A stretch of 64,000 nt of DNA, from contig NZ_AP023262.1 of the NCBI RefSeq assembly GCF_016756615.1, forward strand, positions 8,247,501 to 8,311,500, written 5' to 3'. The first letter of the stretch is position 1; every line of letters begins with the position of its first letter. A model generated the notes under the pieces. The model had not been told where the DNA came from and searched no databases. It saw only the letters and a program-made list of their open reading frames with translations. Shown here one piece after another: positions 43,452 through 51,940 of the stretch. Origin of the DNA: Mesorhizobium sp. L-8-3. Lineage in GTDB: Bacteria > Pseudomonadota > Alphaproteobacteria > Rhizobiales > Rhizobiaceae. Position numbers and translations under genes: made by a program.

Positions 43452-43479
43452 GATACGGATCGCACGGACAGCAAGTTTC
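43452..43479 (-). promoter_or_regulatory. Possible ECF-sigma promoter upstream of the fasciclin gene
   Basis: On the minus strand, GAAACT (43474-43479) and CGTATC (43452-43457) lie 16 bp apart, the spacing and half-site type of ECF promoters. It is in the A/T-rich gap before the fasciclin gene, about 45 bp from its start. The adjacent sigma factor is the obvious candidate user. Low-level evidence from consensus resemblance only. Confidence 0.35.
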
Positions 43480-43603
43480 ATAATAATACTCAATTGTCTA
43501 TATTGAATACCAATTCTAAGAAAATCAAAAAATACCCCACAAAGAGGCATCAGATACTTCTCTGAAATCTACCAAATCTTGCCAACAGAGAGCCGACAAA
43601 TCG

Positions 43604-44359
43604 TCACATCTGCCTAAGGTCTCCCGCTGCGACAACCGGGCCGGTCGGCTGCCCGGTCGGCGAACCGCCGGCCGGCTCGGCGCTGACGGCCAGGATTGCG
43701 CCTGCGGCCAGCCTGGCGCGAGCCGGTTCGGCGACGGCCAGGCGCGCTGTCGCCGCGGCGGGGATGACCCCGATCGACACCGGCGCGTTGCTGCCTTCGA
43801 TCATCCACAGCTCGAAGTCCTTGCCTGGCGCACGCTCGCCCGAGAGCTGCGACAGGCCGATGTCGCCACGCCCGGCATCGTAGACGGCGAGATACCGCAC
43901 GTCGCTGCCATCGGCGGAGAGCGTGGCGGCCAGAAGCGACGACGGCGCCTCGGCCGGCGGGCGAATATGGGGGACCGCGAGGTAGATCGCGAGCGCTGCG
44001 ACGGCCGCCGCCGCAAGTACGCGCCAGAAGGCGAGGCTCGACCACAGCCCACCCGGCCGGTCCGGTGCCTCTTCGGCGGCAGCCTCCGGTTCTTCGGCGC
44101 GTGCCGGAACCGCGTCCTGGAACAATCGCCGGTCGATGGCCGCCTTAAGGGCGGCAGGCGGCTCCGTCTCCGGATAGGCGGCCGCGAGCGGAGCGAACTG
44201 GACCTCCCAGCCGTCGACGAGGCGCGCGAAGTCGGGCTCGTTGTCGATGCGGGCCGACACGATCTGTCGCTCGTCCTCGGGCAGCACGCCCAGAACATAC
44301 TCGGCGGCGAGGATCTCGTCGCCTCCGCGCTCCGGTCCGTTTTCCTCCACAAGCGTCAT
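43604..44359 (-). CDS. Anti-sigma factor (RskA-like, zinc-free)
   Basis: A 251-residue anti-sigma factor with an N-terminal cytoplasmic sigma-binding domain (EILAAEYVLGVLPEDERQIVSARI), one membrane helix (SLAFWRVLAAAAVAALAIYLAVP, residues about 105-127), and a C-terminal RskA-type periplasmic domain with FELWMIEGSNAPVSIGVIP. It starts with ATGA overlapping the sigma stop. It holds the sigma at the membrane until a signal, probably proteolysis, releases it. Confidence 0.9.
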   Translation of the reverse strand: MTLVEENGPERGGDEILAAEYVLGVLPEDERQIVSARIDNEPDFARLVDGWEVQFAPLAAAYPETEPPAALKAAIDRRLFQDAVPARAEEPEAAAEEAPDRPGGLWSSLAFWRVLAAAAVAALAIYLAVPHIRPPAEAPSSLLAATLSADGSDVRYLAVYDAGRGDIGLSQLSGERAPGKDFELWMIEGSNAPVSIGVIPAAATARLAVAEPARARLAAGAILAVSAEPAGGSPTGQPTGPVVAAGDLRQM

Positions 44360-44895
44360 CGCTCGAGGCATTCCCTCAGTTTCATCAGGCTGCGCCGCAG
44401 CCAGGTTCGCATCGTGTTCAGCGGCACGCCGTGGCGTTCGGCGAGCTCGGCATAACTCTCTCCCTTCAGATAGGCACCGCGCACGGCCGCGGCCCGATCC
44501 TGCTCGAGTTCGTCGAGGCAGTCATGGATGCGCCTGCTCTCGTCACCCGCGATCGCCTTCGCCTCCGGTCCGGGAGCCGGGTCGGCGACATCGAGGGCCG
44601 CATCGATAACGCTCGCCGGCTGCTTTCTGGCCCGGATACGATCGATCGCATGGTTGCGTGCCACCGCAACCAGCCAGGACATCGGACTCAAATCCGAAAC
44701 GGCGAAGCGGTCCGCCTTCGTCCAGATCTTGATATAGACTTCCTGCAGCGCCTCCTCCGCCTCGGCACGGTCGTTCAAGACACGCAGGCACACGCCAAAG
44801 AGTTTCGCACTGGTCTGTCGGTAAAGCGCGTCGAAGGCGGCCCGATCCTTCATCGAGATCCTGACGATCAGCTTTGTGACGTCTTGTGGGGCCAT
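44356..44895 (-). CDS. ECF RNA polymerase sigma factor (SigK type)
   Basis: A sigma factor of about 179 residues with regions 2 (DAFDALYRQTSAKLFGVCLRVL-type, RAEAEEALQEVYIKIW) and 4 (AAVRGAYLKGESYAELAERHGVPLNTMRTWLRRSLMKL). The start is set at MAPQDVTKL (44895) because it matches the family N-terminus; a GTG at 44940 is the alternative. Its gene overlaps its anti-sigma gene and is upstream of the fasciclin gene. A 15-bp perfect palindrome lies 11 bp before the start. Confidence 0.9.
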   Translation of the reverse strand: MAPQDVTKLIVRISMKDRAAFDALYRQTSAKLFGVCLRVLNDRAEAEEALQEVYIKIWTKADRFAVSDLSPMSWLVAVARNHAIDRIRARKQPASVIDAALDVADPAPGPEAKAIAGDESRRIHDCLDELEQDRAAAVRGAYLKGESYAELAERHGVPLNTMRTWLRRSLMKLRECLER

Positions 44896-44906
44896 CGACA
44901 CCAAAT

Positions 44907-44921
44907 TACGGCTTTGCCGTA
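44907..44921. promoter_or_regulatory. Palindrome before the sigma factor gene
   Basis: TACGGC-TTT-GCCGTA, a perfect 6+6 inverted repeat, 11 bp upstream of the proposed sigma start on the minus strand. It may be an operator or lie over the ribosome site and regulate translation. No known consensus. Confidence 0.35.
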
Positions 44922-45043
44922 TATTTTCAATCGAGAACACAACCCTCGCCGGGTAAACACCGTGTGGCCATCCGCTCCGGCTGCACTAGATGGCCTAGTG
45001 CCGTGTGGCGGCTACAGCGGAAATTGCAGGAAAGGGAGAGAGG

Positions 45044-46309
45044 ATGTCCTTGCGCAACCAGTTGATCGGCCTTGTTTCGGTCGCCGCGATCTGCTTCGGC
45101 CCGGCCGATGCCGCCGAGATCTCGATCGTCACCGGATCGGTCGGCGACGACCTCGGCCAATTGCAGGCACAACTCAAGGAATTCGAGAAAAAAAGCGGCC
45201 ATACAGTGAGGGTGGTGACCACGCCGCCGTCATCCAGCGAACAGTTCACGCAGTTCCGCCTTTGGATGGCCGCCGGAAGCCCGGATATCGACGTCTATCA
45301 GATCGACGTCGTCTGGGCACCGCAACTCGCCCAGCACTTCGTCGATCTGTCGCCTCACGTGCCGGATGCCGCCAGCCAGCATTTCGACGCGATCATCCGA
45401 TCCCAGACAGTGGACGGCAAGCTCATCGCGCTGCCGATGTTCGCGGATGCGCCGGCGCTCTATTACCGCCGGGATCTCCTCGAGAAGCATGGCGAAAAGG
45501 TACCCGCCACATGGGAGGAACTGGGAGCTGTTGCCTCAAGGATCGTCGAGGCGGAACGCGCGGCGGGAGACCGCCGGCTGTGGGGATTTGTGTTCCAGGG
45601 CGCAGCCTATGAGGGCCTCACATGCAATGCGCTCGAATGGATCGCCTCGCATGGCGGAGGTGAGTTCGTCGAGGAGGATGGAAGCATTTCCGTCTTCAAC
45701 GAGCACGCGATCAAGGCCCTGGAGACTGCGCACTCGTGGATCGGAACGATCGCGCCGGAGGGGGTCCTGTCCTATCAGGAGGAGGAGTCCCGCGGCGTCT
45801 GGCAGACGGGCAATGCGGTGTTCATGCGCAATTGGCCCTATGCCTACGCCTTGAGCAACCGCGACGATTCCATCGTGAAGGGCAAGTTCGCGGTGACGAC
45901 GCTGCCGGCCGGAGAGGGAGGCCGTTCGGCCGCCACCCTGGGCGGCTGGAACCTCGGCGTGTCGCGTTATTCGCGGCATCAGGACGCAGCGATCGAACTG
46001 GTCGAATTCCTCACCTCGGAACAGGCACAGAAGCAGCGGGCGCTGCTGAGTTCGCGGCTGCCGACGCGGCCGGCGCTCTACGACGATCCCGATATCGCGA
46101 GCCGCCAGCCGATCATCCCGCAGTGGAAGGCGGTCCTGGAGAATGCGGTGCCGCGCCCCTCGGCGGTGGTCAAGGCCAAATACAACGAATTTTCCTCGCA
46201 GGTCTGGACCGCCGTCCACAATACGCTCGCCGGCAAGGGAACCGCCGCGGACAATCTTGAACTGCTGGAGGTTCAACTCACCCGGCTGCAAGGCGGCAGT
46301 TCCTGGTAG
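45044..46309 (+). CDS. ABC transporter sugar-binding protein (trehalose/maltose ThuE-like)
   Basis: A 421-residue periplasmic binding protein with a signal peptide (LRNQLIGLVSVAAICFGPADA). The pattern is of cluster D carbohydrate binders such as ThuE or LpqY: EISIVTGSVGDDLGQLQAQLKEFEKKSGHTV, YQIDVVWAPQLAQHFVDL, DAPALYYRRDLLEKHGEK, and VSRYSRHQDAAIELVEFLTSE. The start at 45044 follows GGGAGAGAGG. It is followed by two permeases but by no ATPase. The sugar is inferred from family only. Confidence 0.9.
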   Translation: MSLRNQLIGLVSVAAICFGPADAAEISIVTGSVGDDLGQLQAQLKEFEKKSGHTVRVVTTPPSSSEQFTQFRLWMAAGSPDIDVYQIDVVWAPQLAQHFVDLSPHVPDAASQHFDAIIRSQTVDGKLIALPMFADAPALYYRRDLLEKHGEKVPATWEELGAVASRIVEAERAAGDRRLWGFVFQGAAYEGLTCNALEWIASHGGGEFVEEDGSISVFNEHAIKALETAHSWIGTIAPEGVLSYQEEESRGVWQTGNAVFMRNWPYAYALSNRDDSIVKGKFAVTTLPAGEGGRSAATLGGWNLGVSRYSRHQDAAIELVEFLTSEQAQKQRALLSSRLPTRPALYDDPDIASRQPIIPQWKAVLENAVPRPSAVVKAKYNEFSSQVWTAVHNTLAGKGTAADNLELLEVQLTRLQGGSSW

Positions 46310-46315
46310 GGCGGC

Positions 46316-47266
46316 ATGCGGACTGCTCTCCTGCCATCGCGCCGCGAGCGCAGGCGGATCGCCACCGCATGGCTTTTCGTGGCACCGATGCTGTTGGTGC
46401 TCGCCGCCGTGGCCGCCTGGCCGCTTGGCCGAACCATCTATTTCAGCTTCACCGATGCTTCGCTCGGCAGCCTCGACCAGGCGGCATGGATCGGCTTTCG
46501 CAACTATTACGACGTCGTCACGCTGTCCAGCGGAAGAGCCTTCCGTTCCGGCCTGCTGGCCGACCCCGTCTGGTGGACGGCAGTGTGGAACACCATCCGC
46601 TTCGCCGCGATCTCGGTTTTCTTCGAGACCGTCTTCGGAACGATCATCGCACTCGTGCTGAACGCCGAATTCAGGGGGCGCGGCCTTGTGCGCGCGGCCG
46701 TCCTCATCCCATGGGCCATACCGACGATCGTCTCGGCCCGGATATGGGCCTGGATGATGAACGACCAGTTCGGTATGATCAACGATCTCCTGCTTCGGCT
46801 TTCGCTTATCGACCGGCCGGTCGCCTGGACCGCCTCGCCCGACACCGCACTGATGGCCGTGCTCGTCGTCGACATCTGGAAATCCACGCCCTTCATGGCG
46901 CTTCTCATCCTCGCCGCGTTGCAGATGCTGCCGGCGGACATCTATGACGCGGCCCGCCTCGACGGGGCGCGTCCCACCACCGTGTTCTTCAGGATCACCC
47001 TGCCTCTCATCCGTCCCGCGCTCGTGGTGGCGATCATTTTTCGAACCCTCGATGCGCTGCGGGTGTTCGACGTGATCTACGTGCTCACGCCGAACAACGA
47101 AAGCACCAAGTCCATGTCGGTGTTTGCGCAGGAAAATCTCTTCGCATTCGACAAATTCGCCTATGGCTCGGCCGCCTCGACGTTGCTTTTCCTCGTGATT
47201 GCGCTCGTCACGGCCGTCACCATCACGGCGAGCCGGCTGCGGCTCGGCGAGGAGCGATGGGCATGA
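46316..47266 (+). CDS. ABC transporter permease (ThuF/UgpA type)
   Basis: A 316-residue permease with about six helices and the EAA-type loop ADIYDAARLDGARPTTVFFRITLPLIRPALV (residues about 205-235). It lies 6 bp after the binding protein. Together with the next gene it forms the channel. The coupling helix is intact, so a MalK-type ATPase must come from elsewhere in the genome. Confidence 0.91.
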   Translation: MRTALLPSRRERRRIATAWLFVAPMLLVLAAVAAWPLGRTIYFSFTDASLGSLDQAAWIGFRNYYDVVTLSSGRAFRSGLLADPVWWTAVWNTIRFAAISVFFETVFGTIIALVLNAEFRGRGLVRAAVLIPWAIPTIVSARIWAWMMNDQFGMINDLLLRLSLIDRPVAWTASPDTALMAVLVVDIWKSTPFMALLILAALQMLPADIYDAARLDGARPTTVFFRITLPLIRPALVVAIIFRTLDALRVFDVIYVLTPNNESTKSMSVFAQENLFAFDKFAYGSAASTLLFLVIALVTAVTITASRLRLGEERWA

Positions 47267-48090
47267 GCGGGATCGCCAGGACGGCCGGCTTCTATCTCCT
47301 TGTCGGCGTCATCGTGCTGCAGGCCGTATTTCCGTTCTATTATGCAGTGATCACGTCGTTCAAATCAGGCGCCGCGATCTTCGACGTCGACTACTGGCCG
47401 GTGACATTCTCCCTCGGCAACTACCTCTCGGTAATGACGCAGGGGCCATTCGCCCGCAACGTGCTGAATTCGATCCTGGTCTCCGGCATGGTCGTCATCT
47501 TGTCGCTGGCCGTTGCCGTCACGGCCGCCTATGCGCTGGCGCGCATCCGTTTCCGGGGCCGCACTCTCCTGCTCATGACGATCCTGTCGGTATCGATGTT
47601 TCCGCAGATCGCAGTGCTGGCGGGGCTGTTCGAGGCTGTGCGCACGCTCGGCCTCTATAATTCGCTGTGGTCGCTGGTGCTCGCCTATATGATCTTCACG
47701 CTTCCGTTCACGGTCTGGGTCCTGACGGCCTTCATGCGCGAGCTACCCGTCGAGATCGAAGAGGCGGCGATCATGGACGGCGCTTCGCCGCTCACCATCG
47801 TGCTGCGCATCTTCCTGCCTCTAATGCGGCCCGCGATGGCAGCGACGGGCCTGCTTGCCTTCATAGCGGCCTGGAACGAATTTCTATTCGCATTGAGCTT
47901 CATCTCGACGGATGCGCGCCGCACCGTCCCCGTGGCGATCGCGTTCCTGTCCGGGGCCACGGCATTCGAGATCCCGTGGGGCAACATCATGGCCGCTTCG
48001 GTCATCGTCACCGCGCCGCTGATCGCGCTCGTGCTCGTCTTCCAGCGCAGGATCGTTTCGGGGCTGGTTGCCGGCGGCGTCAAGGGCTGA
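47263..48090 (+). CDS. ABC transporter permease (ThuG/UgpE type)
   Basis: A 275-residue permease with the EAA loop VEIEEAAIMDGASPLTIVLRIFLPLMRPAMA (about residues 165-194). The start MSGIARTAG at 47263 overlaps the previous stop by 4 bp and lies 8 bp after GAGGAG, which fits better than the upstream ATG at 47257. No ATP-binding gene follows; the next gene is an amidase. Confidence 0.91.
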   Translation: MSGIARTAGFYLLVGVIVLQAVFPFYYAVITSFKSGAAIFDVDYWPVTFSLGNYLSVMTQGPFARNVLNSILVSGMVVILSLAVAVTAAYALARIRFRGRTLLLMTILSVSMFPQIAVLAGLFEAVRTLGLYNSLWSLVLAYMIFTLPFTVWVLTAFMRELPVEIEEAAIMDGASPLTIVLRIFLPLMRPAMAATGLLAFIAAWNEFLFALSFISTDARRTVPVAIAFLSGATAFEIPWGNIMAASVIVTAPLIALVLVFQRRIVSGLVAGGVKG

Positions 48091-48165
48091 TGCCGGCGCG
48101 CAGGTCTCGTTGCCAAAGCCGCCGCCGCCCGATAGCCTTTCCCGTGTGGCGGGGGGTATCGGACC

Positions 48166-49662
48166 ATGTCGATCGAAAGGCTGCTGTGGGAAGAGGATGC
48201 GACGACGCTGGCCGATCTCGTCCGTAGGGGCGAAGTTTCGCCGATCGAGCTTGTCGATGCAGCCATCGCCAGGGCCGAGCGTGTCAATCCCGAGATAAAC
48301 GCCATCGCGGAAGAGACCTTTGAGCGAGCGCGGGAAAGGGCGAAGACGGTCGACCGCGGCGCACCGCTTGCCGGCGTGCCCTTCGCCATCAAGGATCTGG
48401 GCATCGCCCAGAAGGGCGTGCCGACCCATGGCGGCAGTTGCATTCCGGCCTTCGTGCCGGATTTCGATTCCGTGCTCACCGAGCGGTACCTCGCCGCAGG
48501 GCTGATCCCGATCGCCACCAGCACCACGCCGGAGCACGGCCTGCGCCTGATGACGGAATCAGCGGCTTTCGGCATCACCCGCAACCCGTGGAACACCGGC
48601 CACACGACCGGAGGCTCGTCGGGCGGCGCGGCCGCGCTTGTGGCAGCCGGCGTCGTGCCGGTCGCCCATGCCTCCGACGGCGGCGGCTCGATCCGCGTGC
48701 CGTCGGCCTGTTCCGGGCTGGTCGGGCTCAAGACGTCGCGCGGGCGCGTGCCGCTGTCGCCGCTGGTCTCGGAATCCTGGTACGGCTTCGTCGTCGACCA
48801 CGCCGTCGCCCGGTCGGTCCGCGACAGCGCCGCCCTGCTCGATCTCACCCACGGGCCGGATCCGCTGGCGCCCTATGCGGCGCGTCCCCCGAAAGGCACT
48901 TTCAGCGACGCCGCGGCGCGCGAGCCCGGACGCCTGAGGCTCGCGGTCTATCGGCGCTCCCCGCTCGGACTGGAGATTTCCGCCGAAACGCTGGCCGCGC
49001 TCGACACGGCGGTGGCGCTCGCCCGCGAGGGCGGCCACGACGTCGAGGAGATCGACCTGCCGATGATCGGCCGCGACTTCATGGCCGACTTCGCCATGTC
49101 GGTCTGCTCGGCCGTGGCCGGCACCATGCGCATGGAGGCGCTTCGCGTCGGCCGCCCGGTCCTCGGCGAGGTCGAGCGCGCGACGCGGGTGCTCGCCCGC
49201 TTCGGCGAGCTCATGTCCGCCGGCGAGGTCTATGAGACGCTGGAGCGGCTGCATGCCGCGTCCCGCAAGCTGATCATCGAAACCGCTTCCTATGACGCCG
49301 TGCTGATGCCGATCATCGCACATCCGCCGCTGCCTTGCGGAGCGATGGACGCCAAGGGTTCCGACGCGTTCACCGAGAACATGCTCGACAGGCTCCGCCT
49401 CACCCGGATGCTCAAGTTACGCACCTTTTTCGGCCAGTTGCTGGACCAGAGCCTGTGGTTCACGCATTGGCCCTCGATCCAGAACGTCTCCGGCCAGCCC
49501 TCGATCGCCATGCCGGTCCATGTCACCGCCGCCGGCCTGCCGCTCGGCATCCAGGCGGCCGGCCGGCCAGGCGACGAGGAGACACTTTTGTCCCTCGCCG
49601 CGCAGATGGAGAAGCTGTCGGGCTGGACGAAGCGACGGGCGCCGCTGATGAAGCCGGAGTGA
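48166..49662 (+). CDS. Amidase signature family protein
   Basis: A 498-residue amidase with the Ser-cisSer-Lys triad: Lys in AIKDLGIAQKG (about residue 73) and the GGSSGGAAALVAAG loop (about residues 148-161) with the two serines. The C-terminal part TRMLKLRTFFGQLLDQSLWFTHWPSIQNVSGQPSIAMP is typical of the family. The substrate is unknown: aryl or aliphatic amides and 6-aminohexanoate-type substrates occur. It lies 75 bp after the permease and may or may not be in the same operon. Confidence 0.9.
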   Translation: MSIERLLWEEDATTLADLVRRGEVSPIELVDAAIARAERVNPEINAIAEETFERARERAKTVDRGAPLAGVPFAIKDLGIAQKGVPTHGGSCIPAFVPDFDSVLTERYLAAGLIPIATSTTPEHGLRLMTESAAFGITRNPWNTGHTTGGSSGGAAALVAAGVVPVAHASDGGGSIRVPSACSGLVGLKTSRGRVPLSPLVSESWYGFVVDHAVARSVRDSAALLDLTHGPDPLAPYAARPPKGTFSDAAAREPGRLRLAVYRRSPLGLEISAETLAALDTAVALAREGGHDVEEIDLPMIGRDFMADFAMSVCSAVAGTMRMEALRVGRPVLGEVERATRVLARFGELMSAGEVYETLERLHAASRKLIIETASYDAVLMPIIAHPPLPCGAMDAKGSDAFTENMLDRLRLTRMLKLRTFFGQLLDQSLWFTHWPSIQNVSGQPSIAMPVHVTAAGLPLGIQAAGRPGDEETLLSLAAQMEKLSGWTKRRAPLMKPE

Positions 49663-49747
49663 GACGCGGCTCAGCCCTCCGTAGCGTTGCCCGCCATCGC
49701 GTTTCCCGCTAAGACGCCAGCGACCCGATTTCCCCGTGAGGCCCTTC

Positions 49748-50644
49748 ATGACGACGGACACTGCCGAGACCGCCGCGGCGCAGGCGCGCCTGCTTTCCGC
49801 CGCGCTGCCCTATATGCAGCGCTATGAGAACAAGACCGTCGTGGTGAAATATGGCGGGCACGCCATGGGCGACATCGCGCTCGGCAAGGCCTTCGCCCGC
49901 GACATCGCGCTCCTGAAGCAATCGGGCGTCAACCCGATCGTGGTGCATGGCGGCGGGCCGCAGATCGGCGCCATGCTCACCAAGATGGGGATAGAATCGA
50001 AGTTCGAAGGCGGCCTGCGCGTCACCGACCGTAAGACGGTCGAGATCGTCGAGATGGTGCTGGCCGGTTCGATCAACAAGGAGATCGTTGCTCTCATCAA
50101 CGCCGAAGGCGAATGGGCGATCGGGCTCTGCGGCAAGGACGGCAACATGGTTTTTGCCGAGAAGGCCAAGAAGACAATGATCGATCCCGACAGCAACATC
50201 GAGCGCGTGCTCGACCTGGGCTTCGTCGGCGAACCGGTCGAGGTCGATCGCACGCTGCTCGACCTGCTTGCGCGCTCGGAGATGATCCCGGTGATCGCGC
50301 CTGTCGCTCCCGGCCGCGACGGTCACACCTACAACATCAACGCCGACACCTTTGCCGGTGCGATCGCGGGGGCGCTCGGCGCCTCGCGCCTGCTCTTCCT
50401 GACCGACGTGCCCGGCGTGCTCGACAAGGATAAGAAGCTGATCGACGAACTGACCGTCGCCGAGGCCAAGGCCCTCATCAGGGACGGCACCATTTCGGGC
50501 GGCATGATCCCCAAGGTCGAGACCTGCATCGAGGCGATCGACCGCGGGGTCGAAGGCGTCGTCATCCTCAACGGCAAGACGCCTCATTCGGTCCTGCTCG
50601 AACTTTTCACCGAGCATGGCGCGGGCACGCTGATCGTTCCCTGA
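49748..50644 (+). CDS. argB: Acetylglutamate kinase
   Basis: Phosphorylates N-acetyl-L-glutamate with ATP, the second step of arginine synthesis. The 298-residue protein is full length with KTVVVKYGGHAMGD, NPIVVHGGGPQIG, TRKTVEIVEM-type substrate site, INADTFAGAIAGAL, FLTDVPGVLD and ISGGMIPKVETC. The start MTTDTAET at 49748 is the standard one. The long N-terminal helix suggests the hexameric, arginine-inhibited form. In relatives it follows yihA directly. Confidence 0.97.
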   Translation: MTTDTAETAAAQARLLSAALPYMQRYENKTVVVKYGGHAMGDIALGKAFARDIALLKQSGVNPIVVHGGGPQIGAMLTKMGIESKFEGGLRVTDRKTVEIVEMVLAGSINKEIVALINAEGEWAIGLCGKDGNMVFAEKAKKTMIDPDSNIERVLDLGFVGEPVEVDRTLLDLLARSEMIPVIAPVAPGRDGHTYNINADTFAGAIAGALGASRLLFLTDVPGVLDKDKKLIDELTVAEAKALIRDGTISGGMIPKVETCIEAIDRGVEGVVILNGKTPHSVLLELFTEHGAGTLIVP

Positions 50645-50810
50645 CGATGGAACCGGTCTTCGGGAGTCTGGGAGCGCCGAGCGTCCATTCGAACGCGCGC
50701 CAAAGCCTCGACATGTCGCCCGACCTGACAGAGTGAGGGTTGCATGAGCGGTACGGACCTGCTTTGCTGCAGGTCATGACGCGGCGGGGTCTTCTCGGGA
50801 GCGAAGTCCC

Positions 50811-51191
50811 ATGGGCCGGATCAACATACGCTACATCGTGACCGACGTGCAGAAGGCGGTCACGTTCTATGAAGAGATGCTCGGTTTCCAGGTGGAGATG
50901 CAGCCGGCGCCCGGTTTTGCCGCACTCTCCAGGGACGGCATTCGACTGCTCCTCAACGAGCCGGGTTCAGGCGGAGCCGGTCAGGCGATAGCCGGCGGCG
51001 AGCCCGCGCCCGGCGGCTGGAACCGCATCCAGATCGAAGTCGACGATCTCGCCGCGACGGCGAAGAGGCTCAAGCATGCAGGCTGCAGCTTTCGCGGCGA
51101 GATCGTGCTCGGCCGCGGCGGCAAGCAGATATTGGTCGACGATCCATCCGGAAATCCGATCGAACTGTTCGAGCCGACGCCGCGCGCGTGA
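50811..51191 (+). CDS. VOC family (glyoxalase/bleomycin-resistance-like) protein
   Basis: A 126-residue vicinal-oxygen-chelate protein with the paired beta-alpha-beta folds: INIRYIVTDVQKAVTFYEEMLGF and GWNRIQIEVDDLAATAKRLKHAG ... ILVDDPSGNPIELFEP. Metal ligands would be a residue in the first strand (Arg/Tyr instead of His here) and the C-terminal E in IELFEP. It could be a lyase, dioxygenase-like protein or resistance protein. The function is unassigned. Confidence 0.88.
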   Translation: MGRINIRYIVTDVQKAVTFYEEMLGFQVEMQPAPGFAALSRDGIRLLLNEPGSGGAGQAIAGGEPAPGGWNRIQIEVDDLAATAKRLKHAGCSFRGEIVLGRGGKQILVDDPSGNPIELFEPTPRA

Positions 51192-51212
51192 CTGCTCGAG
51201 GAGCACGGTCGG

Positions 51213-51704
51213 CTACGTGGCCGGTCGCTCGTCGGTTGCGATCAACGCCCTGTATTTCTGCTGCAGTTCGGTCGCGCCCTGCAGGAAACGCAGTATCGCG
51301 GCCAGTTCCTCGCTCGTGAATGCCTGCAGGAAGCGCGCACCGGCCTCGCCGATCGGGCGGTAGTAGCGCGCGGCGATCTCCTCCATGGCGCCGGTGGTTT
51401 CCACCATGACCTTGCGCCTGTCTTCCGCGCTGCGGGTCCGCCGGAGCAGGCTCCGCGCCTCAAGCCGATCGATGAGCGCAGTGACGGCGGCCGGCGTCAG
51501 CCCGGTCGCTCCGGCGATCGCGCCCGCCGGTTGCGCACCGCCGTAGAGGAACGACAGGCAGCGGCGCTCGGCCGCGTTGAGCTGCAGACTTTCCCCTACC
51601 GCGTCGTCATAGGCTTGCGTGGCGTCCTGCCAGCGCATGACCGCCTCGCCGATGGCCTCGACGAGATCGTCCCGATCCGGGCTTGACGAATTTAATTCGA
51701 CCAT
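51213..51704 (-). CDS. MarR-family transcriptional regulator
   Basis: A 163-residue winged-helix regulator with the MarR core: LNAAERRCLSFLYGGAQPAGAIAGATGLTPAAVTALIDRLEARSLLRRTRSAEDRRKVMVETTG. It is divergent from the small membrane protein and FAD monooxygenase genes, with about 80 bp between. That arrangement suits a repressor of a neighbouring aromatic-compound oxygenase gene. The palindromic site cannot be identified for certain. Confidence 0.88.
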   Translation of the reverse strand: MVELNSSSPDRDDLVEAIGEAVMRWQDATQAYDDAVGESLQLNAAERRCLSFLYGGAQPAGAIAGATGLTPAAVTALIDRLEARSLLRRTRSAEDRRKVMVETTGAMEEIAARYYRPIGEAGARFLQAFTSEELAAILRFLQGATELQQKYRALIATDERPAT

Positions 51705-51787
51705 CTAAATATCAATCTATCGTAATTTTCATCCGCCGCATCAATATGAACGTTGGCGTCGGCCTGCGCAAGTCCGGGAGAAGGATG

Positions 51788-51940
51788 ATGCAACCACACA
51801 GCCGCGCGACCCTCGCGAGGCAGGAGCAAAACATCTCGGGTTGGGAGGACCAGACCTCGCCCTGCGGCCGCGCGGCGCTGTGTATCCTCGGCATCGTGGC
51901 GCTGCTCCTGCACATCGCGATATTGGGAGCCCATCCATGA
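51788..51940 (+). CDS. Small membrane protein coupled to FAD monooxygenase
   Basis: A protein of about 50 residues ending in one hydrophobic helix (CGRAALCILGIVALLLHIAILGAHP). The likely start is ATG 51788 (MQPHSRATL) after GGGAGAAGG; ATG 51746 is possible. Its stop overlaps the monooxygenase start by 4 bp (ATGA), so ribosomes finishing it would re-initiate on the next gene. No family is recognised. It may be a leader or membrane partner for the downstream protein. Confidence 0.55.
   Translation: MQPHSRATLARQEQNISGWEDQTSPCGRAALCILGIVALLLHIAILGAHP

Noticed and set aside
49709..50617. Long minus-strand reading frame (302 codons) opposite argB
   Set aside because: argB is certain on the plus strand in a compatible frame; the antisense frame is a by-product of G+C-rich codon use.
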